Part shown: positions 17,604-25,465 of the stretch, piece by piece
How the letters are laid out: each line of letters begins with the position of its first letter
Position numbering within the stretch: the first letter of the stretch is position 1
Assembly: GCF_000161835.1 (NCBI RefSeq)
Contig: NZ_GG697169.2
Span: 1,420,418 to 1,484,417, forward strand
Reading direction: 5' to 3'
Length of the DNA stretch: 64,000 nt
DNA from: Thalassobium sp. R2A62
GTDB taxonomy: Bacteria > Pseudomonadota > Alphaproteobacteria > Rhodobacterales > Rhodobacteraceae
Notes under the pieces: generated by a model
Seen by the model: only the letters and a program-made list of their open reading frames with translations
What the model was told of the DNA's origin: nothing
The model's database searches: none
Translations under genes and position numbers: made by a program

Positions 17604-19378
17604 GCACGAAGACAGTAGCAGAACACATCGTTGATTTCTTGGGGCGACGCGAGGTTAAACATGTCTTTGGCCTGTGCGGACACACCAACATCGCCGTCTT
17701 GGCAGCGCTCGCCGAAAGCCCGATTGATTTTATTACTGTGCGCCACGAACAAATTGCGAGCCATGCGGCAGATGCCTACGCGCGGGTCACAGGGCGCGCT
17801 TCTGTCGTTCTCAGCCACCTCTCACCGGGTTTGACAAATTGCGCCACCGGTGTTGCCAACGCAGCACTCGATTGCATCCCGATGGTTGTGATCGCTGGGG
17901 ATATCCCCACGCATTACTACGGCAAGCATCCACATCAGGAGGTGAACCTGCACGCCGACGCCGCGCAGTGGGAAATCTACCGACCCTTTGTAAAACGCGC
18001 ATGGCGCGTAGACCGCGCAGACCTCGTGGCGGAGATTCTAGAGAAAGCGTTCCATCTCGCGGAGTCCGGTCAGCCTGGGCCAGTACTAGTCAACGTTCCG
18101 ATGGATATTTTCAGCGAAGTCATCGCGTCAGACACATTTGATCGCATCGTTGGAAACACCAAGTCTCTCGTCAAACCATCCTTGGATGATGAGACGGCCC
18201 GCCAGATTGTGAGTGGTCTGGCTGCGGCCAAGGATCCTGTCGCCTATATCGGCGGTGGGATCCTGTTGGCGCAGGCGAGCGCAGAAATGGAGGATTTTGC
18301 CACCCACCTGGGCCTGCCGATTGCCCACAGCTTGATGGGCAAGGGAGCTGTGCGTGACGATCATCCGCTGGTCATGGGCATGACGGGGTTTTGGGGCACC
18401 GAATTGGTCAACCAGACCTGCTTGAACGCCGATGTCGTCTTTGCGGTAGGCACCCGCTTCAAAGAGGCGGATTGTTCCAGCTGGTATCCCGGTTACACCT
18501 TCAACATAGGGGCTAAGGGCAACGACACGAAGGTCATTCATATCGACATCGAACCGCAAGAGATCGGGCGCAACTACCCGACAGAAATCGGTGTGGTTGC
18601 CGATGCGAAAGTGGCCCTGCGCATGCTAAGCCGTGTCGCGCGTGAAATGTATCCTGACGGGTTCGATCGCAGCGAAAAAAAGGCCGAGATCGTGGAGTTC
18701 CGCAAAGCGTTCAAAGCGACAAACATCGAAATGCAAACTTCGGCCGCCTTCCCGATGATGCCGGAACGTATCCTTGCGGATACACGCATCGCGTTGCCCA
18801 AAGATGCAATTATCACCACGGACGTGGGGTGGAACAAAAACGGCGTCGGCCAACAGTTTGACATCCTGACACCGGGTTCAATCCTGACACCGGGCGGCTT
18901 TGCGACGATGGGCTTCGGACCTCCCGCAGCCATTGGCGCGAAACTGGCAGCACCGGATCGTGTGGTGTTGTCGCTGGTGGGCGACGGTGGATTTGGACAA
19001 AACCCATCGATGCTGGCAACGGCTGTTGAACTGAACCTCGGGATTATCTGGCTGGTGATGAACAACAACGCATTTGGCACAATCGCCGGTTTGCAAAAGG
19101 CGCATTATGGCCTGACCTACGGGACGACCTTCCCCGGTACACCCGACGCTCCAACCAATGGCCCCAGTTACGCCGAGATCGCACGGGCCTACGGCGCCGA
19201 AGGCATCCACATTTCTTCAGCAGATGACCTATTGCCCGCGCTGCAAGCCGCCATTTCTAGCGGCAAGCCGACAGTGTTGGATGTGCCCATGATCAACAAT
19301 CCCACCCCCACAACAGGGCACTGGAATATCCTTGATATCTATTCGCCTGATAAGGACGTCAGCCACGTTTCAACGTGA
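17600..19378 (+). CDS. ThDP-dependent decarboxylase/carboligase (acetolactate synthase-like)
   Basis: A 592-residue three-domain ThDP enzyme. E50 in FITVRHEQIASHAADAYAR is the conserved cofactor-activating glutamate. LVGDGGFGQNPSM through MNNNAFGTIA forms the GDG...NN ThDP/magnesium motif (about residues 457-490). The middle domain (about 195-350) is the DHS/NAD-fold domain. The acetolactate synthase-like group includes decarboxylases of 2-oxoacids, carboligases and sulfoacetaldehyde acetyltransferase, so the reaction cannot be fixed. Coupled by ATGA overlap to the aldehyde dehydrogenase, which suggests decarboxylation to an aldehyde followed by CoA acylation. Confidence 0.8.
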   Translation: MSTKTVAEHIVDFLGRREVKHVFGLCGHTNIAVLAALAESPIDFITVRHEQIASHAADAYARVTGRASVVLSHLSPGLTNCATGVANAALDCIPMVVIAGDIPTHYYGKHPHQEVNLHADAAQWEIYRPFVKRAWRVDRADLVAEILEKAFHLAESGQPGPVLVNVPMDIFSEVIASDTFDRIVGNTKSLVKPSLDDETARQIVSGLAAAKDPVAYIGGGILLAQASAEMEDFATHLGLPIAHSLMGKGAVRDDHPLVMGMTGFWGTELVNQTCLNADVVFAVGTRFKEADCSSWYPGYTFNIGAKGNDTKVIHIDIEPQEIGRNYPTEIGVVADAKVALRMLSRVAREMYPDGFDRSEKKAEIVEFRKAFKATNIEMQTSAAFPMMPERILADTRIALPKDAIITTDVGWNKNGVGQQFDILTPGSILTPGGFATMGFGPPAAIGAKLAAPDRVVLSLVGDGGFGQNPSMLATAVELNLGIIWLVMNNNAFGTIAGLQKAHYGLTYGTTFPGTPDAPTNGPSYAEIARAYGAEGIHISSADDLLPALQAAISSGKPTVLDVPMINNPTPTTGHWNILDIYSPDKDVSHVST

Positions 19379-19391
19379 GAAAGAGCATCGA

Positions 19392-20162
19392 ATGAAAAAC
19401 CCAACGAACTTGTTCAAATTCGCCTTGAAAGCTGGCCAGCGGCAGTTGGGAATCTGGAACACTATCGGTGGCAATACCGTCCCCGAATTGCTGGGCGGTT
19501 CGGGGTTCGACTGGGTTATGGTGGATTGCGAACACGCCGCGATTGAAACAGTTGAGGTTCTGCCAGCCCTTCAAGCCATCGGGCAAACGCCTCATACCTC
19601 TGCAGTGGTACGCGTGGCGGCCAATGATCCGACCTTGTTCAAACGCGTTCTGGATATGGGTGCACAGACCGTGATGGTGCCCTATGTGCAAACCGCCGAA
19701 GAAGCCGTCGCCGCCGTTCATGCAATGCGCTACGGTCCCAAAGGCATTCGTGGTATGGCGGGCATGACCCGAGCGACACGCTACGGGAAGGTCGACGATT
19801 ACTTCAACACGGCTGAGAGCGAACTGTGCCTCATCGTGCAAATCGAAACGCTTGAAGGGCTCCGGAACCTTGACGCCATTGCGAATACGGACGGTGTGGA
19901 TGCGGTGTTTATCGGCCCCGCAGATCTGTCAGCGAGCATGGGGCTGGTAGGTCAAATGACCCATCCGGACGTTGACAAGGCGATTTCCAAAGCCATCGCA
20001 GACTTGGTCGACATGGGCATGCCCACTGGTGTTATGGCACTCGATCCTGACGTCGCTGACCGCTACATGGCCAGCGGCGCGTCTTTTGTCGCCGTCGCTG
20101 TAGATTTAGTGTTGCTCGCGGACGCTGTATCCAAAATCCGCAATCGGTTCAGCTTACGCTAA
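19392..20162 (+). CDS. HpcH/HpaI family aldolase (class II, pyruvate-type)
   Basis: From ATG 19392 the protein has 256 residues, the usual family length. Landmarks are WVMVDCEHAAIE (catalytic His), the metal ligands Glu in LIVQIETLEG and Asp in FIGPADLSASMG, and GPKGIRGM. These enzymes cleave 4-hydroxy-2-oxoacids or 2-keto-3-deoxy-sugar acids to pyruvate and an aldehyde. An upstream in-frame start at 19332 would overlap the ThDP gene by 47 bp and adds unrelated residues, so it was rejected. It is the last gene of the catabolic row; the aldehyde it frees could feed the acylating dehydrogenase. Confidence 0.85.
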   Translation: MKNPTNLFKFALKAGQRQLGIWNTIGGNTVPELLGGSGFDWVMVDCEHAAIETVEVLPALQAIGQTPHTSAVVRVAANDPTLFKRVLDMGAQTVMVPYVQTAEEAVAAVHAMRYGPKGIRGMAGMTRATRYGKVDDYFNTAESELCLIVQIETLEGLRNLDAIANTDGVDAVFIGPADLSASMGLVGQMTHPDVDKAISKAIADLVDMGMPTGVMALDPDVADRYMASGASFVAVAVDLVLLADAVSKIRNRFSLR

Positions 20163-20359
20163 CCTGTTCCTTTAAATGCAACCTCGCGCATCCAAGTCCG
20201 GCGAGCCCACCAAAGGCGGCCCTTAGTAAGGTTTGCGCAGGACGCCTTGGGCACCCAACCAATTCGAAACTGCCTCGCTGCACATTGGGTGATCAAATGG
20301 GGGACGGAACCCTCAAATACGGCACAACCCTTTGAAACATGATCTAAAAATAAGGCGCA

Positions 20360-20378
20360 GTGGTGGAGGCGAAGGGGT
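20360..20378. other. att-like sequence, possible left edge of composite island
   Basis: GTGGTGGAGGCGAAGGGGT matches the 19-bp tRNA-Ser 3'-end repeat (48677-48695 and 60236-60254) at 16 of 19 positions and has the same orientation. It marks the boundary between the catabolic row and the IS-rich region. Confidence 0.4.
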
Positions 20379-20397
20379 AATCACCCCGTTCTTTTTT
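20374..20397 (+). terminator. Rho-independent terminator after the catabolic row
   Basis: GGGGT-AATC-ACCCC forms a 5-bp stem with a four-base loop, followed by GTTCTTTTTT. It lies about 210 bp after the aldolase stop and reads in the same direction. Confidence 0.55.
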
Positions 20398-20571
20398 GCT
20401 ATGGTTTTGAAACTGCTATTCAAGTATTCGGTTGACGAACAGAGCGAGCAATAGCGGGTTTTTTGAATGATCGAGATTTACAGCGGGACGGCACTCTCTA
20501 TCAAGAAGAAGTAAATCTACTTTCACAATCACTCAACACCTGCGTAAGTCGTCCGCAGATTTGGAGCAGGC

Positions 20572-21822
20572 ATGTCAAAACTTAATCTATTATTTTCAGC
20601 ATTCTTTGTTTTTGCAGTCTCTGGGTGCGTAGGCACAAGTACATTTGGAAACGAGGTGTCAGAAACCAGTAGTGGCACCCCAAATGAAGGTTCAAATGAC
20701 ACTGAACAGTCAGCCGCTGCTCGTCAAAATATCCTTACGTCAACAGACCTCCGCTTCAAATCAATGTGTGAAGCGTTACAGAACGGCGATGCTTCACGGC
20801 TTTGGCGTGGAATCCGCTCACTCCCCAAGGAGCCAGTGCAGCGATACAGCAACATTGGTTTGGATCTAATCGTAGATTTATTTGGCGACGGAGACCTGGA
20901 TGCATCAGCGATTATGATATCCTACACGAGCCAAAGGCATGAAGCAGAAAACATAAAGTTTTTTTCTAACGACGCCTCAGAAATGAACCACCCCATAGAA
21001 GGTATTTCATTTTTAAATAGTCAGCCATTTACGAAGGAAATTCGAAAAGTCTCACAAGGGGATCTGAACAGTGATGGAATTACTGATCTCGTTTTCTTCG
21101 ATTACGGCGAACATGACGGATCCCTGCACGACGGTAAGGTTCTGGTATTGCTGAGTGATGGAACATCTTACCGCTGGCAACAGTTGGTCACACGCGAAGA
21201 ACTACGTATTCACTCTGGAACTCTGATAGACTTTGATAACGACAAAGATTTGGACATCGTTTTTGGGTCGGTTGGAGCGCGCGATGGGAGGCAAATCTTT
21301 GCTTATCGCAATGATGGCAATGGCAGCTTTTCTAAAACTCGCCAACCACGTGCCGGGACTTCAATTAGCAATTCTTGGGTAACCCTCAATGCGTCTGATA
21401 TTGACCGTGATGGTTACCATGATCTGATCTCTGAGTCATACGACCCCGTGTCTGGAAATTTTGGTGTCCAAATCACTTGGGGTTCTGAACAGGGGTTATT
21501 TGGTGGTATTTTTGAAAGCACAAACACCTCTCAAGTTACAAGCCCAGCGATTGGCGCGAATGACCTACTGATGGACACTATTGTTGTTCCAACCAGCACT
21601 GGCGCAGAAATATACGCAACTTTTGCAGTAGACAACTATAGTGCCGGTTCTAAAATTGTGCGCTATACACTTTCTGGAAGAGAACAAGTATCGAGCGAAC
21701 TATTGGTAGACAGCTTATTTCAGACCTCAAGGTGGATAAATTCCGTGTATCCATGTCAATCTGGTCTGAAATTTTTTACATATTTGAGTCCGAACTTTAA
21801 CTTGAGCAGCCAATTGAGATAA
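20572..21822 (+). CDS. FG-GAP/VCBS repeat lipoprotein
   Basis: A 416-residue predicted lipoprotein: signal sequence LLFSAFFVFAVSGC with the lipobox cysteine at residue 19, then a Ser/Thr/Glu-rich linker. The body holds at least three calcium-binding VCBS-type loops: DLNSDGITDLVFFD, DFDNDKDLDIVFGS and DIDRDGYHDLISES. Such proteins form beta-propellers on the cell surface and often bind carbohydrate or protein ligands. The gene is AT-rich compared with the catabolic row. It stands alone, next to IS remnants; specific function unknown. Confidence 0.8.
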   Translation: MSKLNLLFSAFFVFAVSGCVGTSTFGNEVSETSSGTPNEGSNDTEQSAAARQNILTSTDLRFKSMCEALQNGDASRLWRGIRSLPKEPVQRYSNIGLDLIVDLFGDGDLDASAIMISYTSQRHEAENIKFFSNDASEMNHPIEGISFLNSQPFTKEIRKVSQGDLNSDGITDLVFFDYGEHDGSLHDGKVLVLLSDGTSYRWQQLVTREELRIHSGTLIDFDNDKDLDIVFGSVGARDGRQIFAYRNDGNGSFSKTRQPRAGTSISNSWVTLNASDIDRDGYHDLISESYDPVSGNFGVQITWGSEQGLFGGIFESTNTSQVTSPAIGANDLLMDTIVVPTSTGAEIYATFAVDNYSAGSKIVRYTLSGREQVSSELLVDSLFQTSRWINSVYPCQSGLKFFTYLSPNFNLSSQLR

Positions 21823-22015
21823 AATCACTCATTAACGCTCATACACTCCAGTAACTCGAGCTCCTGTTTTGCATAGCAGACTGTCAAGCGAGCGCTGACC
21901 ACGTACATTGGATCAAGGTGCCAAGGCTTGCATTGGCAGAACTTATAAGGTGCGGTTACTGACGGGACACTTCAGGTCTGACTATAGCTTTTCTCGAAGC
22001 GCTTCATAAGGGGTC

Positions 22016-22813
22016 TGAGGTGCCCCTAGTTTCCTATACGCCTGCCTCGTTCATTTTCCTTTGTTCTGTTTCATAGTCAACTGGCGACAGCATGCCGTTG
22101 TTGGTGTGCTTGCGAGTCGGGTTGTAAAACATCTCGATGTAATCGAACACGTCCTGCCTTGCTGTGTCGCGCGTGGTGTACGTCCGCCGCCTGATGCGTT
22201 CCCGTTTCAGCAAGTGAAAGAAGCTCTCGGCGACTGCGTTATCATGACAATTCCCGCGCCTACTCATGCTGGCATCCAGATTGTGTTTGCTGAGAAAAGA
22301 TTGCCACACTTTGCCAGTGAATTGGGAACCTTGGTCAGAATGGATCAAGACCCTATGCTTTGGTTTGCGTCGCCAAACGGCGCTCAGCAATGCTTGTAGG
22401 GCTAGGTCGGTTGTCATGTGAGACTGCATCGACCACCCAACGACACGCCGTGAGAAAAGGTCGATGACCACAGCGAGGTACGACCAGCCTTCATGGGTCC
22501 TGATGTACGTGATATCGGTCACCCATACGCAATCAGGCGCATCCACCTCGAACTGTCGATCCAGTGTGTTGTCAGCGACGACTGCAGGCTTGCCGCCATA
22601 TCGACCAGGTCGACGTTTGTATCCGATCTGCGCTGCAATGCCAGCCAAGCTGGCCAAACGTGCCACACGGTTCTCTGAACAGGTCTCGCCAGCATCGCGC
22701 AGGTCGTCTGCAAATTTGCGATATCCATAGACCTTACCGCTATCGGTCCATGCCTGCTGGATCAGCTCCGTCTGACGTGCATCTTCACGCGCACGCGCAC
22801 TTAACGGTTCTTT
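22016..22813 (-). mobile_element. IS3 family element, 3' part only
   Basis: The element keeps the end of orfB and a probable terminal repeat beginning TGAGGTGCCCCTAGTTTCC. Its other end, with orfA, is missing: homology stops abruptly at about 22813, where a serine recombinase fragment begins. Confidence 0.7.
22034..22813 (-). pseudogene. IS3 orfB transposase, 5'-truncated
   Basis: About 259 residues of an integrase-core (rve) transposase in one uninterrupted frame. The DDE residues are present: VTDITYI, IHSDQGSQF and NAVAESFFHLLKRERI. Upstream of the first usable start the frame continues (LKEPLSARAREDARQTEL, VYGYRKFADDLRDAGETC) until it meets the recombinase fragment at 22814. orfA and the N-terminal HTH part of orfB are absent, so the element cannot transpose on its own. 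The arrangement shows that an IS and a recombinase gene were broken at the same point. Confidence 0.8.
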
Positions 22814-23134
22814 AAGGGTGCTAGTGTCACCTTCCTCTCAGAGCAACTTACTTTCTCTGGCTCTGATGATGCTATGTCTACGTTGATGCTACAGATGATG
22901 GGGTCGTTTGCTCAGTTCGAGAGGTCGATGATCCTCAAGAGACAGGCAGAGGGTATTGCAGCAGCTAAAGCAGGACCTGATGCCAAAGAGAAGTATGCTG
23001 GCCGTAAGGCTTCTATCGACCGTGATGTCATCAGCAAAATGATCAAGGCAGGATCGTCTCTTACATCGATCGCCAAGTCCCTGGGCATCTCTAGGCAAAG
23101 TGTCCACCGCATCAAAGCAGAGCTGGGGTTGTGA
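22814..23134 (+). pseudogene. Serine recombinase 3' fragment (cassette 1)
   Basis: About 106 C-terminal residues of a resolvase/invertase-type recombinase: KGASVTFLSEQLTFSGSDDA, QMMGSFAQFERSM and the C-terminal HTH SIAKSLGISRQSVHRIKAEL. The N-terminal half with the catalytic serine is missing and is replaced by IS3 sequence. The full-length relative is at 33035-33586. This copy has AGPDAKEKYAGRK where the full copy has KGAYKGRK, so it belongs with the copy at 45031-45381. Confidence 0.85.
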
Positions 23135-23534
23135 TCATGGCTATAGGGTCCCCTCAGGTTCTGAGCATAGGATCGGACTGGATCGGGTTTGCTCCTCGGA
23201 ATCCAAGACAAAGATTTAGCTCTGAAGCCTCAATGTGATCCAACGCCAAAGTAATGCCGTTTTTTATATAATGTTTTTTAATTCCCTGTTGGACATCTAA
23301 ACTTTTTGGCTGGGCCTTCGGGTCTGGCCTTTTTCTTTTGGACGTGTCCGCAAATCGTGTTGGTCGGACGATGAACACACAGCAGCCATCCGCGTGTTGG
23401 CCACCTCATTCGTGATTTTCACGCCATCATCTCACGCATTGTTTCCCCAATGAAAACAGTGACCTGCAAGACAACAGTTTAGGAAGCGTAACAGGCCCAA
23501 ATACATCCAATTGGATACTTAACCTATGCGTAGG
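23135..23534 (+). repeat. Conserved block A, copy 1
   Basis: About 400 bp directly after the recombinase stop. By eye it is identical for over 350 bp to the inverted copy at 32640-33034, and similar to copies at 45382-45780 and 53115-53505. It contains a UUCG-loop terminator (23308-23339) and ends just before the next gene with the shared sequence TACTTAACCTATGCGTAGG. Probably the recombinase 3' region plus a promoter region for the following gene. Confidence 0.8.
23308..23339 (+). terminator. UUCG-loop terminator of block A, copy 1
   Basis: GGCTGGGCC-TTCG-GGTCTGGCC pairs as a 9-bp stem with G-T wobbles, followed by TTTTTCTTTT. The same hairpin occurs in the other three block A copies (32831-32861, 45554-45585, 53300-53330). 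Confidence 0.8.
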
Positions 23535-23618
23535 AGTCATAGATTAACGAATCATCGGCGTTGACTTGCACACCAGATACGCCACAATCGTAAGAAGTCA
23601 ATACGATATATTGTATTG

Positions 23619-24059
23619 ATGCTAAAAAGAGAAAGCCGCTTTAGGAGATTAAAGTTAGATGAACATTGTTACCAGAGTTTGGGGTTGAAAATGCACGTGA
23701 ACATTCTTTCAACAGAAGTGGTGTCGGACGTAAATGGCAATGTGAAAGCTATCGCTATCGCAAAGGTAACTTTTAATGACGGTGGCGAACCCATAATTCA
23801 TAAGCGAACTGTCACTTTGCGCGTCTCACCATCAGCGCCTGAGAAACATAGATCTCACAGAGTGGCTAAACTAGCACTTGCTGAAATAACGGCATATTTC
23901 AACTGTGACGATGGTGAGAATTCAAACATATTTTCTGACGGGCAAAAGGAACCGGAACACATTGGGATATCCTCTTCTGATGAATCAGAACTACAGCGCG
24001 AGCTGCGAGCCATTGAAGAAGAGTTTGCCATCACCTCAAAATCCAAGAATGCCGCTTAG
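23619..24059 (+). CDS. Uncharacterised cargo gene of cassette 1
   Basis: About 146 residues, not recognised. The N-terminal part is basic (KRESRFRRLK). The middle looks like a small beta-domain (VSDVNGNVKAIAIAKVTFND, RTVTLRVSP). The C-terminus is acidic and ends in a helical segment (ESELQRELRAIEEEFA). No signal peptide or membrane segment. A TTG at 23616 is an alternative start; neither has a clear ribosome binding site. It occupies the place that Hint genes occupy in the other recombinase-block A-block B modules, and its stop TAG overlaps the first bases of block B. Confidence 0.55.
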   Translation: MLKRESRFRRLKLDEHCYQSLGLKMHVNILSTEVVSDVNGNVKAIAIAKVTFNDGGEPIIHKRTVTLRVSPSAPEKHRSHRVAKLALAEITAYFNCDDGENSNIFSDGQKEPEHIGISSSDESELQRELRAIEEEFAITSKSKNAA

Positions 24060-24200
24060 GTCATCTGATTGGTTCTAGTAGCTGTTGGCCCAAACCAAGA
24101 TGACAACCGTCCCAGCCAAGTGCATCTTGCAGTCATAATATTGGCGCTAATGGCTAAGGCTTACGTTAACCTGACGTCTTAAGGCTACAGGGCCTTCTGG
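24058..24200 (+). repeat. Conserved block B, copy 1
   Basis: Begins with the 32-bp core (GGTCATCTGATTGGTTCTAG through GCTGTTGGCC) found seven times in the region. It continues with a variant of the small hydrophobic reading frame described in the findings (24120-24179, ending in TAA). The later invariant part of block B is missing here. Confidence 0.7.
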
Positions 24201-24578
24201 CGAAAGCAGCCCTTCAACCAGAGGTCAAATCCAAGGATGCTGCAAACGATCTAACGACGGCAGTGAGCCCGAAGTCTACAAATGTTGTAACGCAGCGAAT
24301 GTCAGGTTTGGTTAAATGTGCGAGATCTTTCATTCAGAATGCCAACGCAGATCAGCAATTCCTTAACCTGTAAATCCGCCGCTATTCGTATTGAGGAAAA
24401 ACTGAGACCGTATGGGTTCGCTTGCCGCGCCCTGCGCTCGCCGTTGCCACCGATGCTACCAACTTCGACCTTCGATGGGATTAAACCGCGGGTATCTTGG
24501 TTCGTAACATAGCGCCGCACACGGGCGACCAATTCTTCGCGTAAATTTGCTGGAATAATGCTTGCGCGTGGCTAGGAC
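24201..24578. other. 378-bp stretch without a recognisable gene
   Basis: Short open frames on both strands overlap each other here, and none has family resemblance. The region lies between block B and an IS3 remnant and is probably debris from insertions. Confidence 0.4.
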
Positions 24579-24885
24579 AGCATTGCTGAGCTCTGCCGTC
24601 GTGAGGGCATATCGCAGGGCATCTACTACAAGTGGTCGAAGGACTTCATGGAAGCTGGGAAGAAGCGTCTGGCTGGGGACACCGCGCGCGCCGCAAACAG
24701 TGATGAAGTAAGGGAACTGCGGCGTGAAGCGAAGGATCTCAAGGAAGTTGTCGCGGAACAGACGCTTGAACTGCGTCTTCTCAAAAAAAGCATGCTCGGG
24801 GATGGGGGCGACCCAGAATGAGATATCCTGCATCAGAAAAGCTAGAGATCATCAGGCTGGTCGAGGGATCACATCTGCCTGTCAA
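24579..24885 (+). pseudogene. IS3 family orfA/orfB remnant
   Basis: The + strand encodes the C-terminal part of an IS3 orfA (SIAELCRREGISQGIYYKWS, KDLKEVVAEQTLELRLLKKS, ending GDGGDPE). It is followed, in an overlapping frame, by the start of orfB (MRYPASEKLEIIRLVEGSHL). Homology stops at about 24885 where an IS6 fragment begins. The N-terminus of orfA is also lost. Non-functional. Confidence 0.75.
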
Positions 24886-25235
24886 AGGTAATGCTGCTCG
24901 CCATTGATCTTCACAAAAATATCGTCCAAATGCGATTGCCAGTTTGAATACGACCGCATCTGTTGGACACGTTTCCAGCGGATTTCAGCGGCGAACATTG
25001 GGCCAAATCTATTCCACCAGTACCGCACCGTTTCATGGCTGATTTCGACGCCGCTTTCGTGCAACAGGTCCTCAAACTTGCGGAGAGATAGCGGAAACCG
25101 AATGTACAACATCACCGTCAGGCGAATGATTTCCCGGCCGCTTTCAAAGCCTTTGAAAGGGTTAGGTTTGGTCATGTTCAGACGCTACGAGGCCGCCCTG
25201 CCCGCCTCAACCGGTATCTTTCTGACAAGACCGTT
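24886..25235 (-). mobile_element. IS6 family element fragment
   Basis: Holds about 97 N-terminal residues of an IS6 transposase (24889-25175: MTKPNPFKGFESGREIIRL, LRKFEDLLHESGVEISHETV, WWNRFGPMFAAEIR, LDDIFVKINGEQHYL). At the outer end is a terminal-repeat-like CTTTCTGACA. The first catalytic Asp is kept (HLDDIF); the rest of the gene is gone. It truncates the IS3 remnant on its left. Confidence 0.75.
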
Positions 25236-25465
25236 TTACGGGAACGCTTTGCGGTTTTTGGGGAGTTCTCGAAAGTCTGCTACTCAGCATCACTTCACAA
25301 GTAGTCCCCGCATCAAGGGCTGCGTGCGGTCCAAGTGCCACCGATCGCCTAGGTCCCGAGGCCCACTTCGGAAACGGAACGGCCCGTTCGGCTAAAAGAT
25401 CTGGTCTTTATGGTCGTTGTCCTTATGCCCTGTTTTGGTGGGTCTGTGATCGATTCTGAAGCGGC

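Larger units (their letters stand above)
20163..20571. other. 409-bp transition from conserved row to accessory region
   Basis: No gene is seen. The stretch contains an att-like sequence (20360-20378) and a hairpin terminator (20374-20397), listed separately. The sequence becomes visibly AT-richer after it. Confidence 0.5.

Noticed and set aside
20360-20397. A second tRNA-Ser gene
   Set aside because: Only a stretch like the tRNA 3' end is present; no anticodon arm or 5' acceptor strand follows, and the sequence runs into a terminator.
23154-23378. A 74-codon frame antisense inside block A (also at 32791, 45313 and 53260)
   Set aside because: It runs backwards through the recombinase terminator hairpin and shows no gene features; it recurs only because block A is repeated.
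24302-24532. A 76-codon minus-strand frame
   Set aside because: Overlaps a similar-sized frame on the other strand; no recognisable family or start signal.
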